A stretch of DNA of 63,734 nt from an uncultured Myxococcales bacterium (GTDB taxonomy: Bacteria > Myxococcota_A > Bradymonadia > UBA7976 > UBA1532). Below are positions 53,207 to 63,300 of this stretch, piece after piece. The position numbers and the translations under genes were made by a program. The notes beneath the pieces were generated by a model. That model saw nothing but the letters and a program-made list of their open reading frames with translations. It was not told the DNA's origin and ran no database searches. Positions within the stretch are counted from its first letter, which is position 1. Each line of letters opens with the position of its first letter. The DNA lies in contig CAINDO010000262.1 of the NCBI GenBank assembly GCA_903847385.1, positions 1 to 63,734 of the forward strand, given 5' to 3'.

Positions 53207-53947
53207 ATGTCGCCCAAACCCACCACCGTCCTCGAACTGCAGCGTCGCCTGGTGTTCTCGCTGCTGCGCCCCGTGGCGCGGCTGAGCCGGCTGTTCCGCC
53301 TGCCGCTGAGTACGCTCGAGGACCTGTGTCGGCTCGCGTATTTCGAGGAGCTGCGCCGCGGCGGGGCCACGCCCCAGGCCGAGGTCGCGCGCATCTTCGG
53401 GCGGTCGCTGCGCACGGTGGGTCAGCTCGAGCGCGAGTACCGCGACAACTTCCTGGCCCCGGAGCGCGAGATCGAGCGCACCCGCCGCCTCGAGGACGCC
53501 CTGGAGGCCGGCCCGCTCACCCCCGCCGACGCCGCTCGCGCCCTCGGCGAGCCGGACGCGGCGGACGAGATCCGTGGCGTGCTGGAAGGCCTGGCCGCGG
53601 CCGGCCGCGCCGAGCGCCACGCGGACGGCCGCTTCGCCCTGAACCACGCCTTCGCGTCGCTGGTCCGCGAGGATCTCACGGCGCGCATCGACGGCCTGAA
53701 TCATCAGCTCGACGTCGTCACGGCGGCCATCCTCACGCGTTTCTTCGACGAGCGCGCGCCGATGATCGCCCGCACGCTCTCCTTCGTGGCCGATCCCGCG
53801 GTGGTCGAAGCCCTCGGGCAGAAGCTGGCGAAGGAGCTGCGCGCGGCCTGTGGCGACGCCGAAGATGCCGCCCTGGAGAACGGGCACCCCAAACGCTACG
53901 GGGCCACGCTGGCCCTGGCGCCGATGGATGTGTTGAAGGAAGACTGA
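53207..53947 (+). CDS. Putative HTH transcription regulator
   Basis: 246 aa, cytoplasmic. The N-terminal half has STLEDLCRLAYFEELRRGGATPQAEVARIFGRSLRTVGQLEREY, split by a helix-turn-helix-like core (PQAEVARIFGRSLRTVGQL). A winged-helix-like part follows (LTPADAARALGE...IRGVLEGLAAAGRAER..DGRFAL), then a helical region about 90 residues long. No named family recognised. The AT-rich, palindrome-bearing upstream region fits autoregulation. The genes downstream are lipoproteins. Confidence 0.75.
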   Translation: MSPKPTTVLELQRRLVFSLLRPVARLSRLFRLPLSTLEDLCRLAYFEELRRGGATPQAEVARIFGRSLRTVGQLEREYRDNFLAPEREIERTRRLEDALEAGPLTPADAARALGEPDAADEIRGVLEGLAAAGRAERHADGRFALNHAFASLVREDLTARIDGLNHQLDVVTAAILTRFFDERAPMIARTLSFVADPAVVEALGQKLAKELRAACGDAEDAALENGHPKRYGATLALAPMDVLKED

Positions 53948-54011
53948 TTTCATTCACAGTGCGGATCCGCCGCCGCCGACGCCGAGGTCGACGGCCGCGA
54001 GGAGGAGTGTC

Positions 54012-55715
54012 ATGAGCGCACGCCACACGTGTGTCCTGGGATGGGTGTCTCTTGCGCTGGCCGTGTCGGCCGCGGGCTGCACCCGCGATCCGGGCGGCAG
54101 CGGAAGCCCGCAGACGATCCGCGAAACCGGGTATCTGTCGTGCAGCGTCGACTCCGCCTCGTGCGGGTCCGACCTGCGCTGCGAAGACACGGCGGGCGAG
54201 GTCGCCTGTGTCGCCGCCCCCGCCGCCTGCGCGGAGTCCACCGTGACCTGCGCCTGTGCCGCCGACGCCTTGTGCGGCGCCGAGGCGTGCCGCGACTTCG
54301 AGGGGGGCATCACCTGCGGGTCCGACGCGCCCGACGCCGCCGCCGCGGAGGACATGGGCGCGCGCCCGAACCTCGACCAGGGCGAGCCGCCCCCGGACCC
54401 GCCGCTCCTCTCGACGCTGACCCACACACCGACCGGCGGTGAGCTGCGTCTCAGCCCGGCCGAGGGCATGCCGTTCCCCAACAGCGTGGACCTGCAGTTC
54501 ACCTACCGGGTCGACGGGCGGCCGGCGTCGTTCCCCGGGCTCACGCTCGAGCTCCTGATCGAGACCAGCGACGCCACCGACGCCTGGGTCGAACAGCTCG
54601 GCGACCCGGACGCAGAAGGTGTGGTCACCGCCCGCCTGCACGCCGGCATCCTGCCCGGCACGCTCGTGGTGCACGCCAGCCTCGGCTCCGCCGATGGTCC
54701 GCCGGACGCGTCGAGCGAGACCTACGAGGTCGTCGGGCTGCCCCCGAGCCAGGTCGCCCTGCGCTGCGATCCCGGCGCCGTGCCGGCCTTCGACCGCCGC
54801 GTCGGGCCCCTGACGATCGACGGCGTCGTCACGACCACCTGCACCGCCACCGTGCTCGACCGCGTCGGCCAGCCGATCGAGGGCGTGCGGGTCGGGTTCG
54901 CGACCGAGGCCGGCTCCATCACGGGTGAGGGCGTCACCGACGTGGACGGCCATGCGTTCAGCGCGCTGACGCCCGTCGGTCAGGCGCCGGCCGAGCTGGT
55001 CACGACCGACGAGAACGAGCCCGGCGACGGTCAGGTCCGGGTCATCGCCTGGGCCGCCGGGGCCGAGATGTTCACGGACATCGATGGGGACGGCCGCTAC
55101 ACCGCGGGGCTCGACGAGCTCCGGGTGCAGCAGGACCTGGCCGAGCCCTTCATCGACGCAGACGACGACGGACGGTCCGAGAACGGCGAGCCGTTCCGGG
55201 ACGCCGACGGGGACCGCGCCTGGACCTTCGCCAATGGCCTGTGGGACTCGCACTGGCCGATCTGGTCGGACGCGACGGTGCTCTTCGTGGGCCGCGCCAG
55301 CCCCGAACGCAGCCGCGTCGGGTTCACCTGCGGCGCGGGCTGCGCCACGGCCGCCCCCCTGCGCCCGGACTGCCCGCCCGCCGACTTCTACCTGGCCCCA
55401 GGCGGCGAGCTGAGCTTCGAGTCCCTGTTCGCCGACGACGACGGCAACTGCCTCGGCGGGGCCGACTCCGATGTCGTCACGCTGGCGAGCACCGCGCCCG
55501 AGGTCTCCGCCGCCCAGGCCTCGCTGCCGATGTCGGACACCTGCCGCGCCCCGGACGGCGCACCCGGCGCGCAGCCGGCGACACACGTGGTCACGAACCT
55601 GGCCGTGACCGCGCCGCTCACGGCGGAGCTGTTCCGGGTGACCGTGACCGCCTCGGCGCTCGGCACCGACGGCCGCGCGTACGACGAGATCCGCGAGTTC
55701 ACCGGCTGCCGGTGA
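54012..55715 (+). CDS. Lipoprotein with Cys-rich start and Ig-like domain
   Basis: 567 aa. GAGGAGGAG is 6 bases upstream. Lipobox AAGC (Cys 23). About 95 residues with many Cys (CSVDSASCGSDLRC, CAESTVTCACAADALC) precede an acidic/Pro linker and a beta-rich part. In it, TVLDRVGQPIEGVRVGFATEAGSITGEGVTD, split at its conserved Gly, looks like a bacterial Ig-like (Big_1/invasin) domain. Asp-rich loops (DIDGDGRY, DADDDGRSENGEP) may bind calcium. Likely a surface protein. Confidence 0.84.
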   Translation: MSARHTCVLGWVSLALAVSAAGCTRDPGGSGSPQTIRETGYLSCSVDSASCGSDLRCEDTAGEVACVAAPAACAESTVTCACAADALCGAEACRDFEGGITCGSDAPDAAAAEDMGARPNLDQGEPPPDPPLLSTLTHTPTGGELRLSPAEGMPFPNSVDLQFTYRVDGRPASFPGLTLELLIETSDATDAWVEQLGDPDAEGVVTARLHAGILPGTLVVHASLGSADGPPDASSETYEVVGLPPSQVALRCDPGAVPAFDRRVGPLTIDGVVTTTCTATVLDRVGQPIEGVRVGFATEAGSITGEGVTDVDGHAFSALTPVGQAPAELVTTDENEPGDGQVRVIAWAAGAEMFTDIDGDGRYTAGLDELRVQQDLAEPFIDADDDGRSENGEPFRDADGDRAWTFANGLWDSHWPIWSDATVLFVGRASPERSRVGFTCGAGCATAAPLRPDCPPADFYLAPGGELSFESLFADDDGNCLGGADSDVVTLASTAPEVSAAQASLPMSDTCRAPDGAPGAQPATHVVTNLAVTAPLTAELFRVTVTASALGTDGRAYDEIREFTGCR

Positions 55716-55789
55716 GCGCCTTCGGGCACGCGTGACGGTCGCATCCCGGGCCGACGCGTGGCACCGTGGGCGAACACATGGAGGTCCCG

Positions 55790-56494
55790 ATGACTCGATG
55801 GCTCCTGCTCGCGACGGCGCTGCTCTTGGGATGTGACTCTTCGGACGACGACGCTGCGACGGACGCCGGCGCAAGCGGCGGTGACGGCGGGGGGCCGCCG
55901 CGCGTCGCCGGCGACACGCCCGAGGGCGAACAGGTCGACTGCACGTTCTTCGAGCGGCCGAACGGCTGCTGGGTGAACGCGCTCGAGGCCATTCGGGCGT
56001 GCCGGCCGAGTCTGGTCGAGGGTGTACCCGTCGACGACCAGCCGGAGGCCTTCGGCACGCTCGACGCCACGCTGCGCGTGTGCACCTACCCCGATGGCGC
56101 GCGGATCACGTTGCAGGACCCGCTCCCGGACATCTACACGCTCGGGGACCTCGAGCTGACCGGGGCGTTCGGCGACTACGTGTTTCGCTTCAGCATGACG
56201 AACCCCGGCGGGGCGGAGTGTCTGCGTTACGACGCCACGGAGGAGCCGCTCGTGCTGCACCTGCGCGACGGCGACCTGAGCTTCGCCTACGGCAATCTGC
56301 TCGACCCGACCAACGCCTTCGGCCAGATCACCTGCCCCGACGGCAGCGCGTACTGGATGCCCTACGCGGAGTTCTCCACCTGCACCCCGAGGGCCCTCGG
56401 CGGGCGCCAGGGGTCGTACCACCTGCACGGCCTGACGCTCGGCTTCAACGACGACCAGCTCACGAGCTGGATCTGTTACGCGCCGCCGCCGTGA
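55790..56494 (+). CDS. Small lipoprotein of unknown function
   Basis: 234 aa from ATG 55790. GGAGG at 55780-55784 sets this start, and ATG 55778 or earlier is not supported. Lipobox LLGC (Cys 15) is followed by DSSDDDAATD. The mature domain has six or more Cys (VDCTFFERPNGCW, ACRPS, VCTYPDG) and looks beta-rich. No family recognised. It precedes the M15 peptidase by 16 bases and may be co-transcribed with it. Confidence 0.82.
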   Translation: MTRWLLLATALLLGCDSSDDDAATDAGASGGDGGGPPRVAGDTPEGEQVDCTFFERPNGCWVNALEAIRACRPSLVEGVPVDDQPEAFGTLDATLRVCTYPDGARITLQDPLPDIYTLGDLELTGAFGDYVFRFSMTNPGGAECLRYDATEEPLVLHLRDGDLSFAYGNLLDPTNAFGQITCPDGSAYWMPYAEFSTCTPRALGGRQGSYHLHGLTLGFNDDQLTSWICYAPPP

Positions 56495-56510
56495 ACCGGA
56501 GCGCGGCCGC

Positions 56511-57305
56511 ATGAAGACGTTCGCCCGACTCGTGGCCGTCGTCGCTCTGCTCCCGTGCGGCCGCGCCTCGGCCGCCGACGCGCTCCCGCGTGAGGTCCGA
56601 TGTATGCTCGAGAGCTACCCCGCGCATCTGTGCGGGTTCGAGTCCGGCGCGCTCGTCACCTGCGACGGCGAACACATCACCTGGGACGACGGCCGCGAGA
56701 AGACGCTCTGGGAGCGATTCCTGGAGCCGGACCCCGAGGACGTCTTCGTCTACCCCTACCCCGCGACGGACGCCTGGCCCCCGGCGCCGAAGGACGATCC
56801 GGGCGTCATCCGCTACGAACCGCTGCTGGTGCGCATGTACGGCGGCACGGCGCGGGAGGTCGAGCGGCGGCTCGTCCGCGTGAAGTGGTTCGGCCGCAGC
56901 GTGCGCATGGCCCCCGACGCCGCCGCGGCGCTCGCAGAAGTGGCCGCGGAGCTGAAGAAGCTGCCGGCGCGGCAGCACAAGTTCTTCCGCAAGACGGCGG
57001 GCACGTTCAACTGGCGCGCCATCAAGGGCTCGGATGTGCGGAGTCTGCACAGCTACGGCCTCGCCATCGACGTGGGCGTACCCTATGCGGACTACTGGCG
57101 CTGGGCGGGCCTCGACCCGAAGAAGTTCGGGCCGCCCGCCTACCGCAACCGCTTCCCGCGCGAGGTCGTCGAGGTCTTCGAGCGCCGCGGCTTCGTCTGG
57201 GGCGGCCGGTGGTCGTGGTTCGACACCATGCACTTCGAGTACCGCCCGGAGCTGCTCTGCGCGCGCCGCGCCCCGGGCCTCGCTCCGCCTGCGGTCACAC
57301 CGTGA
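56511..57305 (+). CDS. M15-type peptidase (VanY/endolysin-like), exported
   Basis: 264 aa. Signal peptide ending ASA (about 1-21). Zinc motif SxHxxGxAxD is S178-D187 in SLHSYGLAIDV; the third ligand is H241 in DTMHFEY, with a catalytic acid nearby (D238) and WGGRWSWFD before it. This M15C-like group cuts peptidoglycan stem or cross-bridge peptides. It is the same layout as D-Ala-D-Ala carboxypeptidase/L-Ala-D-Glu endopeptidase proteins. Acts in the periplasm or outside. Confidence 0.92.
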   Translation: MKTFARLVAVVALLPCGRASAADALPREVRCMLESYPAHLCGFESGALVTCDGEHITWDDGREKTLWERFLEPDPEDVFVYPYPATDAWPPAPKDDPGVIRYEPLLVRMYGGTAREVERRLVRVKWFGRSVRMAPDAAAALAEVAAELKKLPARQHKFFRKTAGTFNWRAIKGSDVRSLHSYGLAIDVGVPYADYWRWAGLDPKKFGPPAYRNRFPREVVEVFERRGFVWGGRWSWFDTMHFEYRPELLCARRAPGLAPPAVTP

Positions 57306-57363
57306 GCGCGCCGGCGTCCGCGTCGCCGCGCTATGCTCCGGCGCACACGCTCCGGAGCCCGCC

Positions 57364-58953
57364 ATGTCGTCCCTTCGCCCCCTCTGCCTGATCGTCTGCA
57401 CGACCGCGCTCGCCGCCTGTGGAAACAACGCCACCGACCCGGCCGGCGCCACGCCCGACGCCGCCCTCGAAGCCGACGCCGCCCCCGACCCCGCCGCGCG
57501 CCCGGCCCTCTTCGCGCCCGACCCCGCCGCCCCGGCGGACGACGACCCGCAGCCCGCCGAGTTCGAGGACCTGAACCCGGACCCCGCCGTGGTCGAGGTC
57601 GACCTGACCGCCTCGGAGACCACCCAGGCCTTCCTGCCGGGCGCGCCGACGCGCGTGTGGGCCTACAACGGCCGCGTGCCGGGCCCGACGCTCTCCGCGC
57701 GGCCCGGTGACCGGGTGATCGTGCACTTTCACAACCGGCTGCCGGAGGCCACCACGATCCACTGGCACGGCCTGCGCGTGCCGCTGGACCAGGACGGCGT
57801 TCCCGTGGACGGCGGCGTCGCGCCCGGCGCGGACCGCGACTACGACTTCGTCGTGCCGGACGCGGGCACGTTCTGGTACCACCCCCACGTTCGCTCGGAC
57901 GAGCAGGTCGAGCGCGGCCTGTACGGGGCCATCCGCGTCGCCGAGGCGGCGCCCGTGGCCGAGGTCGAGCTGCCCGAGCGCGTGCTCGTGCTCGACGACG
58001 TGCTGCTCGAGGCCGACGGCGCGCTCGCCGACTTCGACTACACCGACGACGACGCCCACCTGGGGGCCCACGCCGGCCACCTGGGCACGGTCATGCTCGG
58101 CCGCGAGGGCAACCTGCTGCTGGTCAACGGCGTGGCCAACCCCGCGCTGCACCTGGACCGCGCGCGCCCGGAGCGCTGGCGCGTGGTCAACGCCGCCAAC
58201 GCCCGCTACCTGAACCTGTCGCTGCCCGGGTATCGCGTGCGGCGCCTCGCCAGCTCCGGCGGCTTGCTGCCGGCGCCCGAGGCCGTGCCGGACAGCGGCC
58301 TCGTGCTCGTCCCGGGGGAGCGCGCCGACCTCCTCGTCGAGGCCACGGCGGACACGCCCGACACCGTCGTCCTGCGCGCCCTCGCCTACGACCGCGGCCA
58401 TGGCACGGACAGCCGGCCGGACGTGGACCTCGCCCGCGTGCAGGCCACCGGCGTCGCGCCCGCCGCGCCCCTCGCGCTCCCCGAGCCCTTGCGGGCGTTC
58501 GAGCCCCTGGAGAGCGTCGCGAGCCACCCGCGGGTGGTGCTGAACGAGACCGTCGCCATCCCCGGCGGGCACGAGGCGCACGGGGCGACCGGGGACGCGC
58601 CGGCCGAGGCCGCCGAGGCGCCCGCGGAGCCCGTGTTCACGATCAACGGCGAGGTCTTCCCCGAGGTCACGCCGATGGAGGCCGGCGTCGGGCGCACCGT
58701 GTCCTGGGACATCGTGAACGACTCGCAGATGGACCACCCGTTCCACCTGCACGGCTTCTTCTTCGCCGTGCCGCCCAACGCCGCCGGCCGGAACGCCCGC
58801 CCCGGCTTGCACGACACGATCAACATCCCCCGCCGAGACACCGTGCGCATCCAGTTCCAGCCCGACGACCGGCCCGGCGACTGGATGTTTCACTGTCACA
58901 TCCTCGAGCACGCCGAGCGCGGGATGATCGGGGTGCTGCGCGTCGCGCCCTGA
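57364..58953 (+). CDS. Multicopper oxidase, lipoprotein
   Basis: 529 aa. Lipobox LAAC (Cys 19) and a PDAA linker. All four copper motifs are present: HWHG (133-136), HPH (173-175), HPFHLHG (458-464) and HCHILEH with axial Met at 521 (HCH 510-512). His-rich loops (AHLGAHAGHLG; GGHEAHG) could bind more copper. It oxidises small substrates or Cu(I) with reduction of oxygen to water, facing outward. Lies between the M15 peptidase and a Cys-motif lipoprotein; no copper exporter is visible. Confidence 0.95.
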   Translation: MSSLRPLCLIVCTTALAACGNNATDPAGATPDAALEADAAPDPAARPALFAPDPAAPADDDPQPAEFEDLNPDPAVVEVDLTASETTQAFLPGAPTRVWAYNGRVPGPTLSARPGDRVIVHFHNRLPEATTIHWHGLRVPLDQDGVPVDGGVAPGADRDYDFVVPDAGTFWYHPHVRSDEQVERGLYGAIRVAEAAPVAEVELPERVLVLDDVLLEADGALADFDYTDDDAHLGAHAGHLGTVMLGREGNLLLVNGVANPALHLDRARPERWRVVNAANARYLNLSLPGYRVRRLASSGGLLPAPEAVPDSGLVLVPGERADLLVEATADTPDTVVLRALAYDRGHGTDSRPDVDLARVQATGVAPAAPLALPEPLRAFEPLESVASHPRVVLNETVAIPGGHEAHGATGDAPAEAAEAPAEPVFTINGEVFPEVTPMEAGVGRTVSWDIVNDSQMDHPFHLHGFFFAVPPNAAGRNARPGLHDTINIPRRDTVRIQFQPDDRPGDWMFHCHILEHAERGMIGVLRVAP

Positions 58954-58994
58954 TCACTTACAGTCCCGCGAGACGACCCCATGGGAGTGATGAA

Positions 58995-60299
58995 ATGAAG
59001 CGGATCCAGGGACTCGGTGCGTGTGCAATGACTCTGGCGCTCGCCGCCTGTGCGACGGACGCCGGCACGGCCACGGTGGACGCCGGTCAGGGCGCTGGCG
59101 GCGGTGCCGCGGGCGGCACGGGTGACATGCCGGTCGGCGGCACGCCGGTGGGTGGCATGCCCATGGGGGGCACACCCGTGGGTGGCACGCCGGTGGGTGG
59201 CACGCCGGTGGGTGGCACGCCGGTGGGTGGCACGCCGGTGGGTGGCACGCCCATGGGCGGTGAACCGGCGGGCGGCACGGGCGGCACGGGCGGCACGGGC
59301 GGCGTGTCTCCGCCGGACGCGTCGCCGAACGGCGGCGCCCTGCCCGACGCCGGCCCCATCGCGGACCCCGACGCCGGCGCCGGCGGTGCCATCGAACCTC
59401 CGCCGGCGCCTTGCGCCACGCTGAACGACGGCCGTTGCGACGAGCCCGAGGGCACGGGCACCTGCGCCGAGGGCGCCGACTTCGCCGACTGCGAGGTCCC
59501 CGCCGCTCCGGTGCAGACCTGCGAGGCCGCCTGCAGCCGCATCCTGGATTGCACCGAAGACTCCGGCCTCTGCGGTGCGTTGCCGCCCGGGGGCGGCGCC
59601 CAGGTCGAGGCGCTGTGTCTGGCGCAGTGCCCCGGCCTCGGGGACGTCCTGGTGAACATCGTGAACGGCCAGTCCCTCTGCGGCGGCCTGCTCGGCATGG
59701 TCGCCGGCCTGAACGCGGAATTCTGTGTGACGTGTCACGGCGCCGGCGCCGCCGAGTGCGGTGGACCCCCGCCGCCACCCCCGCCGCCGGTCGACTGCGA
59801 TGCCACCTGCGGCCGCGTGGTCGGCTGCATGACGGACGGCGCCACGTGCGAGGCCCTCGGACCGAACGACGCCCCCGCCCTCTCGGCCACCTGTGCGCAG
59901 GCCTGCGGTCAGTTCGGCCAGCTCTTCAGCGACCTCGTGTCGCAGTCTCCGGACTGCGCCGCGCTGGCCACGTCCCTCGGTCAGCTCGACCCCAGCGTCT
60001 GCACGCTGTGTCATGGCGCGGACGCGCCGGCCTGCGCGCCACCCCCACCGCCCCCGCCGCCGGACGAGGCGTGCGCCGCGGCCTGCAACCGCGTCTACGA
60101 CTGCGTCGAGGACCCGGCCGTGTGCCCGGCGGCGGACCTCGGGCAGATCCCGGGTCAGGTGACGGGCTGCATCACCGGGTGTGTCCAGACCGGCGGCGCC
60201 CTGGCGGTCATCGTCGACGGCGCCGACGATTGCTTCGCCCTGATCGAAGTCGTCGAGGCGATCAGCCAGGAGTTCCGGAACTACTGCAGCGGCCCCTGA
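58995..60299 (+). CDS. Lipoprotein with VGGTP repeats and three Cys-rich helical modules
   Basis: 434 aa. Lipobox LAAC (Cys 19). Nine VGGTP-like pentapeptides (47-91) and a GGT run form the stalk. A Cys-rich spacer (140-166) precedes three modules of 80-90 residues (about 176-255, 268-347, 360-431) sharing C-x3-C-x-R-x3-(D/G)-C at the start. The first two end in CVTCH (244-248) and CTLCH (336-340), which fit the CxxCH heme-attachment motif; the third ends in NYC with no CxxCH. PPPPPP linkers separate them. Disulfide domains or c-type cytochrome modules are both possible. Confidence 0.82.
   Translation: MKRIQGLGACAMTLALAACATDAGTATVDAGQGAGGGAAGGTGDMPVGGTPVGGMPMGGTPVGGTPVGGTPVGGTPVGGTPVGGTPMGGEPAGGTGGTGGTGGVSPPDASPNGGALPDAGPIADPDAGAGGAIEPPPAPCATLNDGRCDEPEGTGTCAEGADFADCEVPAAPVQTCEAACSRILDCTEDSGLCGALPPGGGAQVEALCLAQCPGLGDVLVNIVNGQSLCGGLLGMVAGLNAEFCVTCHGAGAAECGGPPPPPPPPVDCDATCGRVVGCMTDGATCEALGPNDAPALSATCAQACGQFGQLFSDLVSQSPDCAALATSLGQLDPSVCTLCHGADAPACAPPPPPPPPDEACAAACNRVYDCVEDPAVCPAADLGQIPGQVTGCITGCVQTGGALAVIVDGADDCFALIEVVEAISQEFRNYCSGP
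59133..59267. repeat. 15-bp tandem repeat coding VGGTP
   Basis: Nine units, of which five in a row (59178-59252) are identical or nearly so (GTGGGTGGCACGCCG). Lies in the stalk-coding part of the 58995 lipoprotein gene. Repeat number is expected to vary. Confidence 0.85.
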
Positions 60300-60306
60300 C
60301 GCCGGT

Positions 60307-63300
60307 TCAGGGCATGGGCCAGGAGGCGCTGCGCAGCGCATCCTCGCTCTTCGGGACGCGCTGCAGGGACGCCGCCGTCGGGGCGACCCCGTCGGGCAAA
60401 AGGAGCGCGTGGGCCATCATCGCCGGTCCCGTGGTCTCCCAGACGGTGAACTCCATGTGCGGCGGGTCGCTCTGCGTGAGGCCCGAAAGTCGCCGCCACC
60501 CGGGGATCGCGCGCCGCACGTAGGCGTGTACGGCGGCCATGTCCCGGCCGCTCTCCGCGAGGGAGGGTGGCAGGAGCGGCAGGTCCAGCGCGGCCGCCCG
60601 GTAGTAGTCGCTCGCTTCGCGAGCGAGGCGATACAGCCGGTTCGCAGCGCCATCGAACGCGCAGTCGACGTCGTCCGCGCCCGGCTCGCAGGCGGCCGGG
60701 CCGTAGAGCGGGATGCCCGGGATGGCCTCCGCGTTCGCGTCCACCATAGAGGGCCAGTGGAGCGGCCGCTGCGCCGACACGTCGCCCAGCCCCGTGGTCA
60801 GGACCCGTCCGAGCGGGTTGGCGCCGTGCAGATAGTCGAGGCCGCGCAGGGCCGCGTCGCGGTAGAGGGGATCGCCCGTGACGTGCCAGGCCACCGCCAG
60901 GTCCCGGATGGGCGGGAAGCCGCCCCTGCCCCAGCCCTCTTTGTAGAAGTAGGCGGCGCCGGGCGCATGCCAGGCCCGGTCGTAGGGCAGCGGCGCGGCC
61001 GGGTGGGCGAATTGAGCGGCCGCATCGACGGCCGTCGCCCGCCCGGCGACGAGCCAGGCCGGGTCGAAGCGATCGGGGTGGGCGAAGAGGCTCAAGAGCC
61101 GGCTGATGCGCCAGCGAAAGTCGAGCTGGTCGAAAATGTAGCGGATGTCGAACACACCGGCCGCCTCCAGCGCCGTGAGCTCGCCGGCATACCTCCCCGC
61201 CGCCTCGGGGGCCTCTGCGGCGAGCATCAGCTCCACGAGGGCCCAGAACTGCGCGTCCCGGTCGGTGCGGGGGTTCTCGCGCCAGGTCACGTCCCGGCCG
61301 CTCAATGGGTCGACGAAGCCGTACTCCGCCCGGTCGCCCTCGCCCACGCCGAAGTCATAGGCCCGCCCCGCGCTCTCCAGCCAGCCCTCGGCCGCCGCGG
61401 CGTCCCCGGCGACACGCAGCGCCCGGCTGAGCAGGGCCGCAGAACGCGCGTAGACGAGGCTGCTGTCGTGGGTGGCCAGCCCCAGGTAGAAGCGCTGCTC
61501 GTGCTGCCAGGGCTCGACGTCGCTCGGATGGCCGGTGGCTTCAATCCACAACGCGACCGCGCCGTCGTCGAGCTGCCCGGCCCGCCAGACCTGCAGGCCC
61601 CAGACCGCCTCGTCCAGCACGTCCGGCAACCCGTTGCCGCTCTCCGGCAGCCCGAGCTGGCCATCGGGGAAACGCTCGGGGGTGGTCAGATAGGCCTGGG
61701 CGAGATCCTCGACGATGGAGAGGTGCATGGACCGCCGGTCCCAGTCGCCGGCGTCGTGCCAGCCGCCCACCAGGTCGGGCAGGGGGATGTCCGTCACCGT
61801 GGCGGCGACGTGCCGGAACGGGACGCAGGCCTCCTGGCCGAGTTCGCGGCAGCGCCACTGGCCGTCCGCCTCGAGGACCCCCCAGCCCTCGGCCTGGTGG
61901 TCGCCGTAGTGGTCCTGGTGGCCGCTCTCGTCCAGCGTGGCGAATCCGCCTTGGTACACCTGGTGCCGATCCTCGCGGGTCCACGCCGTGTGCGCGTCCG
62001 CCAGCGACGCGCAGCGGTTGTGATACAGCCCCCGGGCGTAGGTGACGAAGGCGTCGGTGAAGGCCTCCTCGGCGATGCGGATGCGCCGGGAGCGCCCGAC
62101 GCCCTCCACGCGCAGGAAGTAGGTCCCGGGCGCCACGACGGGGGAGAAGTCGAGCACCATCAGGCGCTCGCCGGTCAGTTCGGGCAGGGACTCCGCCGCG
62201 GCCCGAACCACACCCTCGTAGGCGACCTCGCCGGTCGACTCGTCCACGACCTGGAACGGTCGCCCGTCGAAGTCGTCGAGTTCGAGGGGGCCCGCCGGTC
62301 CGAGCCAGGCGCCCAGCCACGCGCGTTTGGTGGGTGCGTCCGGCAGCATGGCCACCTGGTTGACCTTGAAGGCCCAGGAGAGCGTCTCGGGCCCGTAGGT
62401 CAGCGTGCGCGTGTGACCCCAGGGATCGCGGATGCCCACCGTCTCGCCGGGCTGGAGGGGCCGCGGCAGGCGCAGCCAGTTGGTCATCACGTGCTCCGCC
62501 ACGGTGGTGACGACCGGGGGCCGGTCCGACCAGGGCCTCGGCGCGCTCCACTCGCCCTTGGCGTGCAGGAACCGCGCGTCCTGGAGCATGGGCGTCTCGA
62601 CGCCGGCGCAGTCCACCATCCGCCAACCGGGCGCGGCCTCCCACTCGGCGAGCACGCCGGGCAGCCACTGTGCCTGGGTCTCCATCAGGGCGTTGGTGTG
62701 CCAGATGTTGCGCATCGCCGTCTCCAGGCCCGGCGTGGCCTCCATGAGCGCGAGCTTCTCGCCGCAGTCGGCGACGTAGCGGTCGGTCAGCCAGGCGGTC
62801 GGATCGGTCACGACCGAGACCCACTCGTGGGTGAGCAGACGAACCTCGCCCTCGCCCCGGAAGGTCGGCGCAGCCTGCGGGCGGCAACGGGGCGGGTCCC
62901 GCCAGGTGGGGTCCACGGGGTCCGGCGGGGGGCCGCCGCCACACACGGGGCTCGGCCCCCGCGGACGGGCGGCGTCCGCGAGCTCATCGTCGGAGAGGAC
63001 CCGGGACCACAGCCGCACCTCGTCCAGGGCGGCCGTTGCGGCGTCGCCAGCGGGATCGCCGCCAAAGACCCCGAGCATGAAGGGGGACGACTCGGCGGCG
63101 AGCTCGAAGGCGGGCGCATCGGGGGCCGAGGCATGCCGCACGCCGTCGATGAACAGCGCGACGCGCCCCTCGCCCCCGGGCCGCCGCTCGAAGGTCAGGG
63201 CCAGGTGGTGCCAGCAGCGCTGGCCCTCCAGCGGCACTTCCACCCGCTGGCGGGCGTCCAGCGAGCCCGCGTTGAGCACGATTCCGTTCCACGCCCACGC

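Noticed and set aside
55727..55760. CACGCGT...ACGCGTG inverted repeat before the 55790 lipoprotein
   Set aside because: Seven-base arms of low-complexity GC sequence with a 20-base gap are expected by chance in DNA of this composition.
59133..59302. Short regular repeats considered as a CRISPR array
   Set aside because: Units are 15 and 9 bases long, in frame, without spacers, and encode a protein stalk.
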